A stretch of DNA of 64,000 bases from Triatoma infestans (GCA_011037195.1 JAAEAF010004971.1:17389-81388); one strand, 5' to 3'; positions 43,168 to 54,489 are shown, numbered from the stretch's first letter. The notes: generated by a model not told the origin, from the letters alone. Program-made: numbers and translations.

Positions 43168-43685
43168 AAAATAAAGGACTTGAATAAATTCGAACAATGT
43201 CCTTGGAATGGGAACGGAAACAACTTTTGGTTGAAAATTACTTTATCAATATGTAAAGAAATAAAACCATTTTTACCAATAAATATTTATAAAAAAAAAA
43301 AACTGAAAGCAATAAACCTTTCTATAGGAATATTGAGTACCTTCATCAGTTATTCATACAAAGAAATAGTAGAAGGCCAAGGAATTTCAAACAATGTCTA
43401 ATTGAATATAAAAGAGAGTGTTAAATATTTAAATAGATTTTTAATTGTGATTTTTTTTTGACTGATGGTTTTAAACTAAAATCATGATGAAACTATTAAT
43501 AATAATTTAATAATATGACGATATGATGTTTTCGTTTAGAAGTAGAGTTACCACATATTTTCGATAATGTATTTTTAAAAGATATGTGATATCAAATATC
43601 ACAGCTATATATTAAAAGAAAGTCTGAAAACAGGATTTCCTTAGTTTGTTTTTTGTTTTAAATATAGTCCTTACAAATTTGGATA
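43168..43685 (+). repeat. RF4 repeat, second copy
   Basis: Inverted relative to 36923-37500. The frame 43180-43401 reads SICKEIKPFLPINIYKKK, then a frameshift before SYKEIVEGQGISNNV; nucleotide similarity continues to TATAGTCCTTACAAATTTGG at about 43680. It lies immediately before an F2 fold-back. Confidence 0.65.
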
Positions 43686-43754
43686 GTGTTAAGAATAAAT
43701 CAGGCAAACTTGTATCAGAGATATTTTCCGCGATAGCCTACTTCTTTTTGTGAT

Positions 43755-43792
43755 CATCGAGCGGTTTCGGGAGTTCGCCCATCATCAGGATG
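43755..43792 (-). ncRNA. hammerhead-like motif, F2 left arm
   Basis: On minus: CATC, CTGATGA, TGGGCGAACTCCC, GAAAC, CGCTC, GATG. Core intact and stem I perfect; one change in stem II and one in stem III (CGGTC to CGCTC). Confidence 0.65.
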
Positions 43793-43889
43793 CGTTTGTC
43801 AAACAGTGTGTTAACACAGATTTGCACTCTGTGTATATAAACTGAATTTGCTCTGTGCAAATCTATATTATCACACTTTTTGACAAACG

Positions 43890-43927
43890 CATCCTGATGA
43901 TGGGCGAACGCCAGTAACCGGTCGACG
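43890..43927 (+). ncRNA. decayed hammerhead-like motif, F2 right arm
   Basis: CATC, CTGATGA, TGGGCGAACGCC, then AGTAAC where GAAAC is expected, CGGTC, GACG. The loss of GAAA should abolish activity. Confidence 0.5.
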
Positions 43928-44098
43928 AAAACAAAATAAAGAAGCAGGCTATCACGGAAATTATCTCTGATGCTTTCTAGTTCTGCGGAACCAACCACAA
44001 CAACTACACAAGCTTGCAGTAACCAAGACCAATTAGCATCCCACCGTTTCGACAAATAATTCTTTCAGCATCACAAAATAATAAAACATCTGGTACGA

Positions 44099-44213
44099 AA
44101 CACTCACACAACTTTCTCTAATTCGTTTTAATACAGTTATATACAAGATTACAAATTCTCTTTAAATTCAAAGTTTGTGTATTTGTCCTAACGTAAATAT
44201 GTAGTTAGGAGAA
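44099..44213 (+). mobile_element. RF1 left-end fragment
   Basis: TCTGGTACGAAACACTCACA then CAACTTTCTCTAATTC. Cut off by the LINE that follows. Confidence 0.75.
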
Positions 44214-44226
44214 AATATTTAGGGGG

Positions 44227-44563
44227 TATAAAGCTAATTGTAGGTCTGTAACAGGGCGTTGCAGGCTGAATAAGCACATTCACCAATATAACTTGCAGAT
44301 AACGCGGTATGCCGATTCTACAAGGCCCCGGTACACATCCTTTGTAAGTGTGCCGGCCTAAAGAGGATAAGGTTTCTTCAACTGGGATCAAGCAATCCCG
44401 AAGCCACGAGCTTCATGATGGAGCCACTTTCAGCTTTGCTAGGCCTGGGATTAAGGGAGCGAATGCTGCGTGACGTGCTATAATTCTGGGGAATCCACAA
44501 TAGACCTCTTATTCTAGGTCGCAGTGGAATGAAGACCGCCCTCCCTTTCAGTCAATCTAATCT
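44227..44563 (+). mobile_element. LINE 3' end
   Basis: Short, decayed copy of the family at 25356-26183: AAAGCTAATTGTAGGTCTGT, AACTTGCAGATAACGCGGTA, the UTR block CCACAATAGACCTCTTATTC and the tail TCAATCTAATC. An imperfect duplication (AATATTTAGGGGG / AATATATAGGGGGG) flanks it at 44214-44226 and 44564-44577. Confidence 0.75.
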
Positions 44564-44818
44564 AATATATAGGGGGGTGAATGATGGGGGACAAGTGTCA
44601 ACCTACCAACTGAGACAGGTAGAGAATGATTGTAAGAGACGTAGAGATGATGTAGAGAGCGCTAATCCTGAACAAACACATTTCGAATTTTAATGTCTCA
44701 TATTCCTTAGAACCACCTAAACATTTTTTTTTTTTTTTTTTTTTAGATAAATGTAACAAATAAAGTGATAGGTTTATGTCTAAGCGATTATTATTCCAAG
44801 TTTCAAAGCAAAATCTTG

Positions 44819-45055
44819 ATCAGAGATATTTTCCGTGATAGCCTGCTTCTTTTTGTGGTCATCGACCGGTTTCTCTGTAAAATTAAATCTAAATCTCAAT
44901 AAATTGGCTCTGTGCAAATCTATGTTAACACACTGTTTGACAAACGCATCCTGATGATGGGCGAACGCACGAAAACGGTCGATGATCACAAAAAGAAGCA
45001 GGCTATCGCGGAAAATATCTCTGATGCTTTCCAGCTCTGCAGAATCAACCACAAC
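44819..45055. mobile_element. F2 fold-back, left arm shortened
   Basis: Left arm ATCAGAGATATTTTCCGTGA runs only to CATCGACCGGTTTC (44883 region). The right arm is complete and ends GCTCTGCAGAATCAACCACA. Confidence 0.8.
44947..44984 (+). ncRNA. hammerhead-like motif, F2 right arm
   Basis: CATC (44947-44950), CTGATGA (44951-44957), TGGGCGAACGCAC, GAAA (44971-44974), ACGGTC, GATG (44981-44984). Core and stem I intact; small changes in stem II and stem III. Confidence 0.65.
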
Positions 45056-45064
45056 AACAAAATC

Positions 45065-45380
45065 TATATAGTCGTTATCGAGAAAATACCCAAAAAAAAA
45101 AAAAAAACTCAACTGAATTCTGTAAAATCGCTAACTTCCGGTTAACCAATTTAATTCAATTGTGGAATTCTAGCAATGCTCGTAATGTACGTATATTAAT
45201 AGTTTATAGATGGCAAAACCATACATTTTACTGAAGTGATACTTTAGAGGTTAGAATTTTTCAATTCTACGTTTTTGAGATATACTGTTAACAAGCACAC
45301 ACACACTTATAGTTCGCTAAAAAAAAATTTTTTTCCGTACTCAGGGGACTTCAAAACCTTTATTTCCGGTGGAAAATTTA
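45065..45380 (+). mobile_element. diverged RF1 fragment
   Basis: GTAAAATCGCTAACTTCCGG, TGAAGTGATACTTTAGAGG, a short CA tract, then CTCAGGGGACTTCAAAACC and TTTATTTCCGGTGG in RF1 order. Confidence 0.6.
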
Positions 45381-45889
45381 GGGAAATTCAAAACAAACTT
45401 TAAGGCTTCAACAACGTTGCGACAATACATAACCTATGTATATAACATTACGATAAAGTATAATTCTTTAATTATATATATATTTTATTTAATGTGTTTA
45501 AAAAGTTTAAAGTCAAATTGATAATAAATAAATATCAGAGAACATTAAACTACCATTTTAAACTTATGAAAATAATATTCACCATTTTAGTAGCAAATAT
45601 TCTCATCAAGTTTTTTAAATACTCTCAACTGTTGCTTATATATAATATTTAAGGCGGAGTATAAAATAGTTTTTAACAACTTCCTTGCAGTTGCCATACT
45701 AGCTTGCCTCGTATGGTCAACCCTGAACTAGATGTGTGTACAAGTGGACTCTTAATCCCTTGTTATATAAACAGATGTTTACATAGTCGTATTTAAATGT
45801 TTCAATATATATTAAGTTTGTCATTAATAATTAATACCAGGTGATAAAATAAAATAGAATATAATAAATAAGGGGCAAGTGGTACCAAT
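45381..45889. other. unassigned A+T-rich interval
   Basis: Nothing recognised. Confidence 0.3.
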
Positions 45890-46170
45890 AGCCCCCAATA
45901 GGCCGGACGCAAAAAGATCTGTTGTGAAATTCCCGGTAATAACACACGTTAACCATTGCCATATAGCATACTTAAGTCTGATAGTCATAAGCAGACCACA
46001 GATCTAAGTGGTGCCTTCTTAAAGCAGTTGGAGGAATCTCTCTTGTGTCGGAACCTCAGGGCAGCAGAAAATATGATGGACGTCACTTCCTCAGTTAAGC
46101 AAAACCTGCAATGAACGACTTAGGCAAACATGTTTTCTGGGCCTATTTGCCCGATTAGTAATTAACCTAA
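45890..46170 (-). pseudogene. LINE zinc-knuckle tail remnant
   Basis: Minus strand retains HCRFCLTEEVTS (C-x2-C) and neighbouring decayed sequence in several frames, like the region after RNase H in other LINEs here. Strongly degenerate. Confidence 0.45.
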
Positions 46171-46194
46171 TAATTAATAGACCAAATAATATTT

Positions 46195-46760
46195 ATTTAT
46201 TTATTTTATTGGTATTTACAACGACAGATTTATAGTCATAAATAAATTCATTGATGGAATAAAATGTTAAAGAAAAACATGAATAATTGATAAATAAAGC
46301 AAAAAATAAAAAAATAAATAAAAATAAAATAAACTAGCGGGAGAAGTCCCTTAGGTGTTTAGTTATTACTGGTTTTCATCTTTGCGAGATCACAAGGCCA
46401 CACCTGTCGAAGACGTCTTAGTTGTTAGTGAGTGTACAGCATGAGAGTCCATGAACGAGAGGCTTATAATGAGAGGATAAAGGTTCGTGGAATTTTCTGT
46501 AGAAGACTTTGAGGAATGAGATGTTCGAGTTCCTTAAACTATAGTTAGCGCTAATCATAGTTAGGCAACGCTATGGTCCTAAGGATTTTGGATTGTTGGA
46601 ATTGAATTAGTTGGAGATGTGAACGCCCGGTTGAACCCCACAGTTCAAATCCATATGTAGGTACATATGGTTTGAGAAATGATATATATATAAATCGTTT
46701 GTTATCTAGTGAAAATCATGATCTATTAGAGAATGCACGTTTTATGTCATGCATGGAAGT
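46195..46760 (-). mobile_element. Jockey-type LINE 3' end
   Basis: Minus reads SLDNKRFIYISFLKPYVPTY, GFELWGSTGRSHLQLIQFQQ and SKILRTIA, the Jockey RT C-terminal pattern (YG.E.WGST..S....IQ..QSK.LR.I), then decays to stops. 5'-truncated. Confidence 0.75.
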
Positions 46761-46984
46761 TCCATGTTCCAAATAACATAACGATTAAAAAATCACACAA
46801 TCCTGATTGAGCATGTCTGCCGTAAGTTCCTGCGAGAGATTCTTAAGGAACTCTCTTTTTATAGGTGGTGGGAATCGACACTACATTAAAGTAGTAATTT
46901 ATAACGGAGTAGAGCCGTCATAGTTTTCCCACAAAACAGAACGATCATCCTTAAAATCAATTTTCTAGGAATAACAGTGATAAA

Positions 46985-47130
46985 TCTTATAAATCAAGAA
47001 AAACAATGGTTGGCTTGAGCAAAAAAAAAAAAAAAACACATTTTAACTTAAAAAAAAAAAGAAGTTTATTTTTTCGACGTTTCGGACATCTTTAGTGGCC
47101 CTTCCTCAGGAACTGCCAAGGAGAAGTAGA
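46985..47130 (-). mobile_element. Penelope-like terminal fragment
   Basis: On minus the piece reads AGTTCCTGAGGAAGGGCCAC, CCGAAACGTCGAAAAAATAA, then T/A tracts and GCTCAAGCCAACC, paralleling the right end of the Penelope element at 29178-30615. Confidence 0.7.
47072..47113 (-). ncRNA. hammerhead-like motif, Penelope type
   Basis: On minus: GTTC, CTGAGGA, hairpin GGGCCACTAAAGATGTCC (weak), GAAAC, GTC, GAAA. The cleavage base is C, unlike the G in the Penelope copy at 30509. Stem I has three pairs. Confidence 0.6.
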
Positions 47131-47299
47131 CAAGTTAAATGACAGGAACCGGTTATTGTTTAACATTTAATAGTTTCTTAACTATGATTTATATTGATAA
47201 ATCTTATGTATATCAAATAAACAAAGTTTAAAGACTATCATGAGATTAATTGATTATGAAAAATTGAGAAAAACTGCCGACAGTTCAGTAATATACCAC

Positions 47300-47844
47300 T
47301 GAAATATTATTGATGTGATGTTGTTTAGTTGCGATAGTGGTATGGCACGAGCGGTTTAGTAAAGGGCTTGAATGTATGATTAAGATAAAGATATAAGTAT
47401 TAAGAAATAATCAAGAGATCACACTGTTCAACAATAAATATATTCTATTAAAATAATAAGTACAAGTTATTTGCAAAGAATGTATAAACTTATTAATATA
47501 TTGTGGAATCTAGTTAGATCGATTTTACTCAAGGTTAATGCTTAAACTGGCACTGATGTTTACTGGTAGAATGTCTAATACAGACTGTTCTTGTTTGAAA
47601 GCAGAATGCAGACTGTTCTGAAAGAATGCCTTCTCTTGTTAGTTCAAATCTTCCCCTGTGAGAAGGGGTGAAAAGACAAAGCTACCAAAGTTCTGTGAAC
47701 TCTAAAAGACAAAGCTAACCAGGTCCTGTGAACTCTTTCTGTAACTGTAGTCTTCTACCTGGGTGTATCCTTTTTGCCAGCGAATGTTATAATATTCTTG
47801 AAATAATATTTTTCAAATATAATATATTTCTGGCATCTATCACA
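47300..47844 (-). mobile_element. solo LTR, family LTR-B
   Basis: Plus strand begins TGAAATATTATTGATGTGAT and ends CATCTATCACA, with the 4-bp duplication CCAC (47296-47299, 47845-47848). Internal landmarks GGCACGAGCGGTTTAG and AAACTGGCACTGATGTTT align with the LTRs at 53817-54489 and 57904-58576. 545 bp. Orientation follows that element. Confidence 0.8.
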
Positions 47845-47848
47845 CCAC

Positions 47849-49219
47849 TGATTGACAGATTTTATCCGAAATCTCCCTATTAGATCATCTAGTTATATAT
47901 TCATAAAGAATATATCAAGTCAGAAAATTGTAACGACTTTCTTATAAGAGTGATGATTTGATTACTTATGTATAAAAAAAAAAAAAAACAAAAAAAAACA
48001 GCAATATATTTAAGGCTTTAAAACATATATTTCTGGTGAAAAATGACTTGAAAAATCTGGAGGTGCAAGTTACGAGTCTACCTATGCCTTTGTGACGTAT
48101 ATATTATTCTGGAAAAATGGAAGAAAGTTCGTGTGAAATCACTGTTTGCTGCTTTTAAATTGAAATGCTAAGGATGAACCACTAGAAAAAAAAATCGCCT
48201 TATTGTAACAATCGCATAACTCGCGCACAAAATAAATACCGCTTCCCATACATAACCCAATCATTACTGAAATGATGCAGATATTTAATTTTTAAGGTAA
48301 AACTGAAATTATCTAAAAAAAAAAAAAAAAAAAAAAACCGGAAACGGAAATAAAGATACATACTATTTTATAAATGAAACGTTGTTTTCTTATATCATCA
48401 TCCTTAAGGATGGACTTCCGGTTGACGGTTATATCACTTATATTATATACAAAGCGAACTGTTCCTCCAGCCGATACAACTGTTATTACTTCTTAACAGT
48501 CCAATATGACACCATGTGCGAGTGCAACTATATATTTTTTTTTTTATTTTTTTTTATTGAGGTCATTGTAATTTTACTAACGTATTTTTTAATGATGATG
48601 ATGATTATTATTATTATGAAAGTAGCTAAGTGATTGCTGTTTAACGGAAATTGTAAATAAAATTTAAGTAGTCAATAGAATTTAACGTTCTGCAAAAATA
48701 AATTAACGATACGGTTATTCCGAAAAGGTTGTTTGTTTCTAATTTCTTTTTTTTGGCGTTTCCCTTCTAAAGAATGCTCCCTTGCCAGAACTTCCTTTCA
48801 GAATCTTCTACGAATTACCTGATCAAAGCGCTCTTAGTTTTTCGTCTACCAAATCATTGTTATATAGATTTGAAGAGGTATTGACTCTAATACGAAATAA
48901 CCACTAATTATTTTGGCTCTATCGTCCGAGTGATACATTTACAGATACATAACTAATGGAAATAAGTTTGCTAATCTACTCTATGGTTCCGCTAATCCCT
49001 AGCAATTACACTATGTAATAAAAAAGAACTGCACTAACAAGGTGCAAAATAGTTTGACTATAATTTTCACCAATAACCACCCACCCAATGGGAAGAAGTT
49101 TATGGATACAAAGGTCGATTGATAAATGAGTAATCAATTAGTTTCAATGCAATTTTATGCAACAGTCTTAATTGAGAAATTATGTTTTAAAAAATCTGTT
49201 GACAATCACTCACAACCGT
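47849..49219. other. unassigned interval with decayed RF1
   Basis: 47850-48060 resembles the last third of RF1 (TTGACAGATTTTATCCGAAA, CATATATTTCTGGTGAAAAA). The remainder has A and T homopolymers and no recognised gene. Confidence 0.35.
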
Positions 49220-49472
49220 TTAGCAGTTTTTTTGAGAAAAATCGCTTTAAAACTGAAGAAAAATATTCAGTATAAATATTCAGTAGATTTTGCCGTAGTT
49301 ATCGGGGTCAGATGCGCTGGCTAAACGGAATACCATGTTCGCGAGGTTCCTAGGATTTTTCGTTTTTGAGATACTTTATTAAAACAAACGCACACACATT
49401 CAGATTTCCATTCAGATTATGAAAATTTGACACGACTGCAGTCACTTCCTCTTACTAGGAATAAAAGAAAAT
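49220..49472 (+). mobile_element. diverged RF1 right part
   Basis: TTTTTTGAGAAAAATCGCTT, ACGGAATACCATGTTCG, TTTTTCGTTTTTGAGATACT and the end CTTCCTCTTACTAGGAATAA. Confidence 0.65.
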
Positions 49473-49598
49473 AAAAAGAAATGCAGAACAAGATTAATAT
49501 TAAAAAAACTATTCGTATTTTTATTTTCTATGAGAAAAGCTTGCAAACCAGAATATTTTACAAGTATCTTAACAAATTCGTAATTTTTAATACTCTTA

Positions 49599-50527
49599 TT
49601 TGTCCGCCGGGAGGGACCAAATCCTACGCTATCCAAAGCCCCACTGGGCCCATAGAGAAACAACAACAAACCGGGTCTAGAATAAATATCCAGACCCGGG
49701 TCTAATCCATCTGATATTCACCGCAGTCCGAACAAATCGGACAATAACCTTAAGAGTAAATAGCCTAAGCTCTTCCACAGACATCCTGCTCCGACCAAAG
49801 ATCCAGAACCTAATTTCCTCACAACCCAGACAATCTGTCATAAGATGGATGGGTGTTTCCTCCTCTGTCTCACAGACTCTACAAAATGGATCCGGCATGA
49901 GCCCCATTACGTAGAGATGTATCCTTAAACTATAATGTCCAGTAAGGGATTCAACCAGATGCCTGAGAGAGCTCCATGAAAGACACAGTAACGTCTCACT
50001 AATAGCCCTGTCCGGACCCCCGATGAGCATTTTGGACTGCGACAACCATTTTGGAGCTCATCTATAATGATGAATACTGTGAAGCTGTTCTTGATTGGAA
50101 GCCTGGCAGACATATGCCAGAAGACACGCCAACAGCAGGCTCGGGACCAATGAAAGGGAGAGAGGCGCCTAATTTAGCAAACCTATCCATTCCCTCCTCA
50201 TTTCCAAAAATTCCCAAACTAGAAGCACATCCTTCAGAGAAGAAAGCTCTTCCAGTTTTTTAGAACATTCTAATACTAACCTGGAAGTGAAGACACATGA
50301 ATTTAGCGCCTTCAGAGCAGTTTGGCTGTCCGAGCAGATACAAACAACTTTTGAGTTAGTGTTACATACCTTCTCCATCCAAGATACAACAAAGAATTGC
50401 ATAAACCTCAGTCTGGAAGACTGTGGTCTATTCACCAAGAGATATTGCCAAATCATCTCCGGTCTTAAAATAGACCGCAGCTCCAGACCTACCATCCATT
50501 CTGGAATCGTCCATGTAACACCGGAGG
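49599..50527 (-). mobile_element. 5'-truncated LINE with RNase H
   Basis: 929 bp flanked by TAATTTTTAATACTCTTA (49581-49598) and TAATTTTAATACTCTTA (50528-50544), a duplication of 17-18 bp differing by one T. Confidence 0.85.
49677..50520 (-). pseudogene. LINE RNase H and zinc-knuckle remnant
   Basis: Minus: SKVVCICSDSQTALKALNSC (RNase H second Asp), GNEEGMDRFAKLGASLPFIG in a shifted frame (end of the domain), then LVESLTGHYSLRIHLYVMGL, FCRVCETEEETPIHLMTDCL (C-x2-C...H-x4-C). At least two frameshifts. Same domain order as the other RNase H LINEs in the window. Confidence 0.8.
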
Positions 50528-50544
50528 TAATTTTAATACTCTTA

Positions 50545-51459
50545 AACTCTAAGGAAAAATGTAAAATATATTAAAACATCTAAATAGTTCAATGGAAACA
50601 AACTTGAATTCAACTTATGATGATAATTCTAAACAAAACTTTAATTTCGACAAACCTACGTATTTAGTAATACGTCATGGAAGGATAACAAAATTAAATT
50701 AAAAAAAAAAACATACAAAATTGTTTCAATTTTAGATAAAAATAACTATGGAAATTGAAAGCAACATAAATGGAAAGAGGACATTCAAAATAGGTTACGA
50801 AAATAGAACTGATTTGTGTGAGTGAAACAGACAATATTAAAACTGATAGATAACAAAATATCTTCTTTTTTTCCAAACCTACTGAAAGAATGACAAAAAT
50901 TAGGCAATCAGCGCTTATTATAAACAAATTAATATAAAATATGCTGATTATATAAAGAATACTTACTAAATAAATAAAATAAAATATTAGGAATTCAACA
51001 GGTATAATATACGTCAACGGAAGTGATAACAGATGTTGTTGATTTGTTTACTTCGTATAATATAAATAACTTTCTTTTATATTAAACAAGTTAAATGAAG
51101 TGGAATAATATAATTCATATTCTAATAATTTGCATTAGATATTATTATTCTATTAATATTAGTATTTTTATTATAATTAGAAGCTGGTTAAATATAATTT
51201 GAGATTATTATATTAGAATAATTATATCATTGTACGTATATCTATATATATATATATATATAGTTTGCGTGCGTGCTGATGTTAGTATAATATTTGTTTA
51301 ATTACAGTAAATTGCTGCTCTGAGGTTTCTTCATTTAGATTGTCTCATAAAATAAAATACATAAATAAAAAAAATATTATAAAAGGGATATTCAATTTCT
51401 TTTCTCTCTCTCACACAGAAACACAGGAAAAAATAAAAAAAAAACTCTCGTCCATGAGC
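50545..51459. other. unassigned A+T-rich interval
   Basis: Includes a (TA)n tract at 51243-51262. The 107-codon minus frame 50694-51017 is low-complexity and hydrophobic and I do not regard it as a gene. Confidence 0.3.
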
Positions 51460-52064
51460 CAGGGGAGGGTTGATATGAGCATGTGATTGGCTGTAACCAA
51501 GGTGATGTTACCAACTACCCGACCAATCAGCGCAGTCAGTGCGACCCGGTTTTTGCTGTGGTTGCCCCACTACCGTAGTTAAGTGGAGAGGAATCTGTGT
51601 ACAGCCCAGAAGTGTGACTCTAGCCGGGAGGGTACTGACAATCTGCTCCAGTAGTGGTGGTGGTGGTGATCTCCCCTCCATTCAGACTGTTGTAAACCAG
51701 CCTTGTTAACTGGATATCACATCACCACCCCCCACTATCACAGTCTACTGGAGTTTTTTTTACTGTGCTATAGTAACACTAGGGGCGCTCTCTCTACTTT
51801 ACTTCATACAAAGTCCCCCTTAAGACTGAAAACCTTACTCTAGTAAATATGCTAGAGTATATTCAGTAGCCTTCTGGCCGTCCAACAGATAACATTAAGT
51901 GTTTGCTACTTCGATTTTTAGATTTTCATTTTTTTTTTTTTTTTTTCTGTATTTACATTGTTTATCAAAATTTATTACTTCATATTCATTTTAAAAACTA
52001 CATCCATTTCCACGGCCAAACAACAACGAAGTGCATCATTCTCGCTTCATTGAACTCTAATCAA
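51460..52064 (+). promoter_or_regulatory. candidate host promoter and 5' exon
   Basis: A block clearly richer in G+C than its surroundings, not matching any repeat in the window. It has an inverted CCAAT box (ATTGG, 51486-51490), a forward CCAAT box (51523-51527) and an initiator-like TCAGT at 51536-51540. A (GGT)n run lies at 51651-51670. A good donor-like site, CAAGTAAGT, has its GT at 52065-52066. If real, an untranslated first exon of about 530 bp would run rightward. No coding frame or acceptor was identified, so this is inference. Confidence 0.35.
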
Positions 52065-53812
52065 GTAAGTTCAAGTTTCTTTGCAAAATCTTAATTCTAT
52101 ATTTCATTATTAATACTTCTTTATTTTCTATTATTAAAATATCTTTTAAAAAGTAATTTATATATTTTTCGCTCGCTCCCCCCCCAAAAAAATATTGTTA
52201 CTAACAACACACAAACATTCACAAATTTCAGACAGTTCCTTTCTCATATTTTATAGGCAAATTTTCTACATTTGAAAATTATATTCTTTAGAAATTTAAT
52301 TACACCTATGTACTATATACAAAAAGAGATGAGAAATGTTCCATTTTAGAAGCGTTCTAAATTGTTTAAAAATTAAAATTTAAATATGGCGCCGAAAGAG
52401 ACTGTTATATTTGCGCTCTTATTATTATTATTATTATTATTTTTTTTTATATATATATTATATTTAAATGAAACTGTTATAATAAAATAATATATTGTTA
52501 AATGATTTCTCTTAAAAGAATTTCTCGCAGTTTGAAGTAACTAGTTTCTTATTTTTTTTTTTTTTTAATTTCTAGTTTACCTTATCATTATTGTGGTAGT
52601 GGAAATTCAGAATATTATATTGAACAGACAATAAGGGAGGGAAATCTTTCTACCATCCATCCTTCTTCCCTAGTAATCCTTAAAATCAATTTCCTGGAAG
52701 AATCATCGGTGTGTGTGTGTGTGTATGTATGTATGAAAACCTGTAAGTCAAGAATCATAAATCTCAGAAAGCTCAAGTTAATATCCACGATTTGAAAATC
52801 ACCAACAAAACGACGTTTGCCAGTAATAGTAAATAAACTACGTCAAACGGAAATATTAAATGTTTATCATTTATTGAGTTTTTCCTGATTATCTTTATTG
52901 GGAGGAGGAGGAGGGGGGGGAGAGATTGATTTCCGGTTGACGAAAATTTACTAAAAATCTACGTGTCTATTCCTTGTATATATATATCAAGCGGAATATC
53001 AACTTGAGCTTCCTGAGATTTATAGGTTTTGATTTAGTAGGATTTTTACACAAACAAACACACACACACACACACCCACACATCACATATATATGAATAC
53101 ACTATTTGGCAGAGTAAAAAAAAAAAAATTTGTAAAACATAATATTATTCCATTATCCACAATTTTTAAGATAATTAATAAAAGGAAAAGAAATTCCCTA
53201 AATGGCCAATAATTTTTTTAAAACTAAACCTAGAACTCCGTGTGTGTTTTGTGTAAGGAATCTGTGTTGTAATTAATTATATGACCCGTGTGCATAATGC
53301 CATTTTTGTGGAGAAAACCAGTGCCTCCTCCACAGATAGTTTTTTTTCCCCAAACATTTTTATTAAATCCATTAGCTTTGATTATAATCTTGCTATTAAA
53401 ACTTTGAATAAATAACTTTAAAAATAGAAATTAAAAAAATAAAAAGGATTAAAAAAAATAATAATAACTACAATTAAGATAAAGAACACATTTTGTAAAA
53501 ATATTTTTGTATTTAAATTATAAAAATACTAAAATAATACATAAAATGGGAAAAAAAAAAAAATAAGATAAAAATAAAACCGATAATTATAATATTGAAT
53601 ATATAGATAGAGCAACTTATTGGGGGGGGGGCACTTAGATAATTCATATTGCGATTTAAAAAAAAAAAATAAGTAATTATTTTTTTGGTAGGTAATTAAC
53701 TAAAATTATCTATTTATTTGGAATTTTTGTTTGATTTAGATTGATTGTTACTAATTATTATAGAATGCCCCTTTTTTACTCACTTCATCTTTTCATTAAA
53801 AAAAGTTTATTA
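52065..53812. other. unassigned interval with decayed RF1
   Basis: 52910-53090 has RF1-like TTGATTTCCGGTTGACG, AGCGGAATATCAACTTGAGC and a CA tract. Poly-A and poly-T runs are common. No gene recognised. Confidence 0.35.
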
Positions 53813-53816
53813 CTTT

Positions 53817-54489
53817 TGTAATGTAATTGGTGATGTGATGTATTTGTAGTAGTGGTAGTGTGTAGCACGAGCGTTTTAGTGAAAAGGGCTTATAAGTTTG
53901 TAAGTTTAAAAGAGAATGAAGTGTTTGCAATAATAATGAAGTCACACTGTTTTTCAAAAGATATATTCTCTAATAGAATTTAAGTTAACAACAATATGCT
54001 TATAATTTAAATGGAGTAAACTTGATATTGGCTCTGATGTTTTCACCTTGGTAGCTAGAACGAGTCTCTAGTAAATTTAAGTATTTTACAATATCACACT
54101 ATTATGTTTAAGAAATTAAGTATTTATCAAGATTAATGCAAAACTGGCACAGATATTTAGAGAGCAATTCCTGAAGTGTCCTGTTTGAAGGTTGAGTTGA
54201 GACTGTCTACTCTTTACTCTTTTAAAGCTGATGGCTCTCTTCTTTGGAATTGCTCTCTCTCTCGCGGGGGAATTTTCTTATACAAAGGTTTGCCCTAACG
54301 GGATTTAGTGCTTTGTTTTCTTATTAGCAATGACCAGATTTAATATACCTGGTTCTAAAATACACACTTTTTGAAGGTAAATTCACAGCACTAAAATAAT
54401 TATAAAATATTAACAAAAATACAATTTTGGATACTATAAAATATTCAGAAACTTTAAACTATTATTTTCGATTTTGTCCTTCCACTACA
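53817..54489 (-). repeat. 3' LTR
   Basis: Plus strand TGTAATGTAATTGGTGATG to TCCACTACA. Downstream LTR in element orientation. Its half next to 54489 is almost identical to that of the other LTR; the other half differs much more. Confidence 0.9.

Larger units (their letters stand above)
43714..44010. mobile_element. F2 fold-back element, both arms
   Basis: Left arm starts ATCAGAGATATTTTCCGCGA. The right arm is its inverse and ends GGAAATTATCTCTGATGC, followed by the F2 flank TTCTGCGGAACCAACCACAA. Arms of about 125 bp with a short centre. Confidence 0.85.

Noticed and set aside
50694..51017. 107-codon hydrophobic frame on minus
   Set aside because: A+T-driven low-complexity Ile/Phe/Tyr-rich translation with no domain and no neighbour support.
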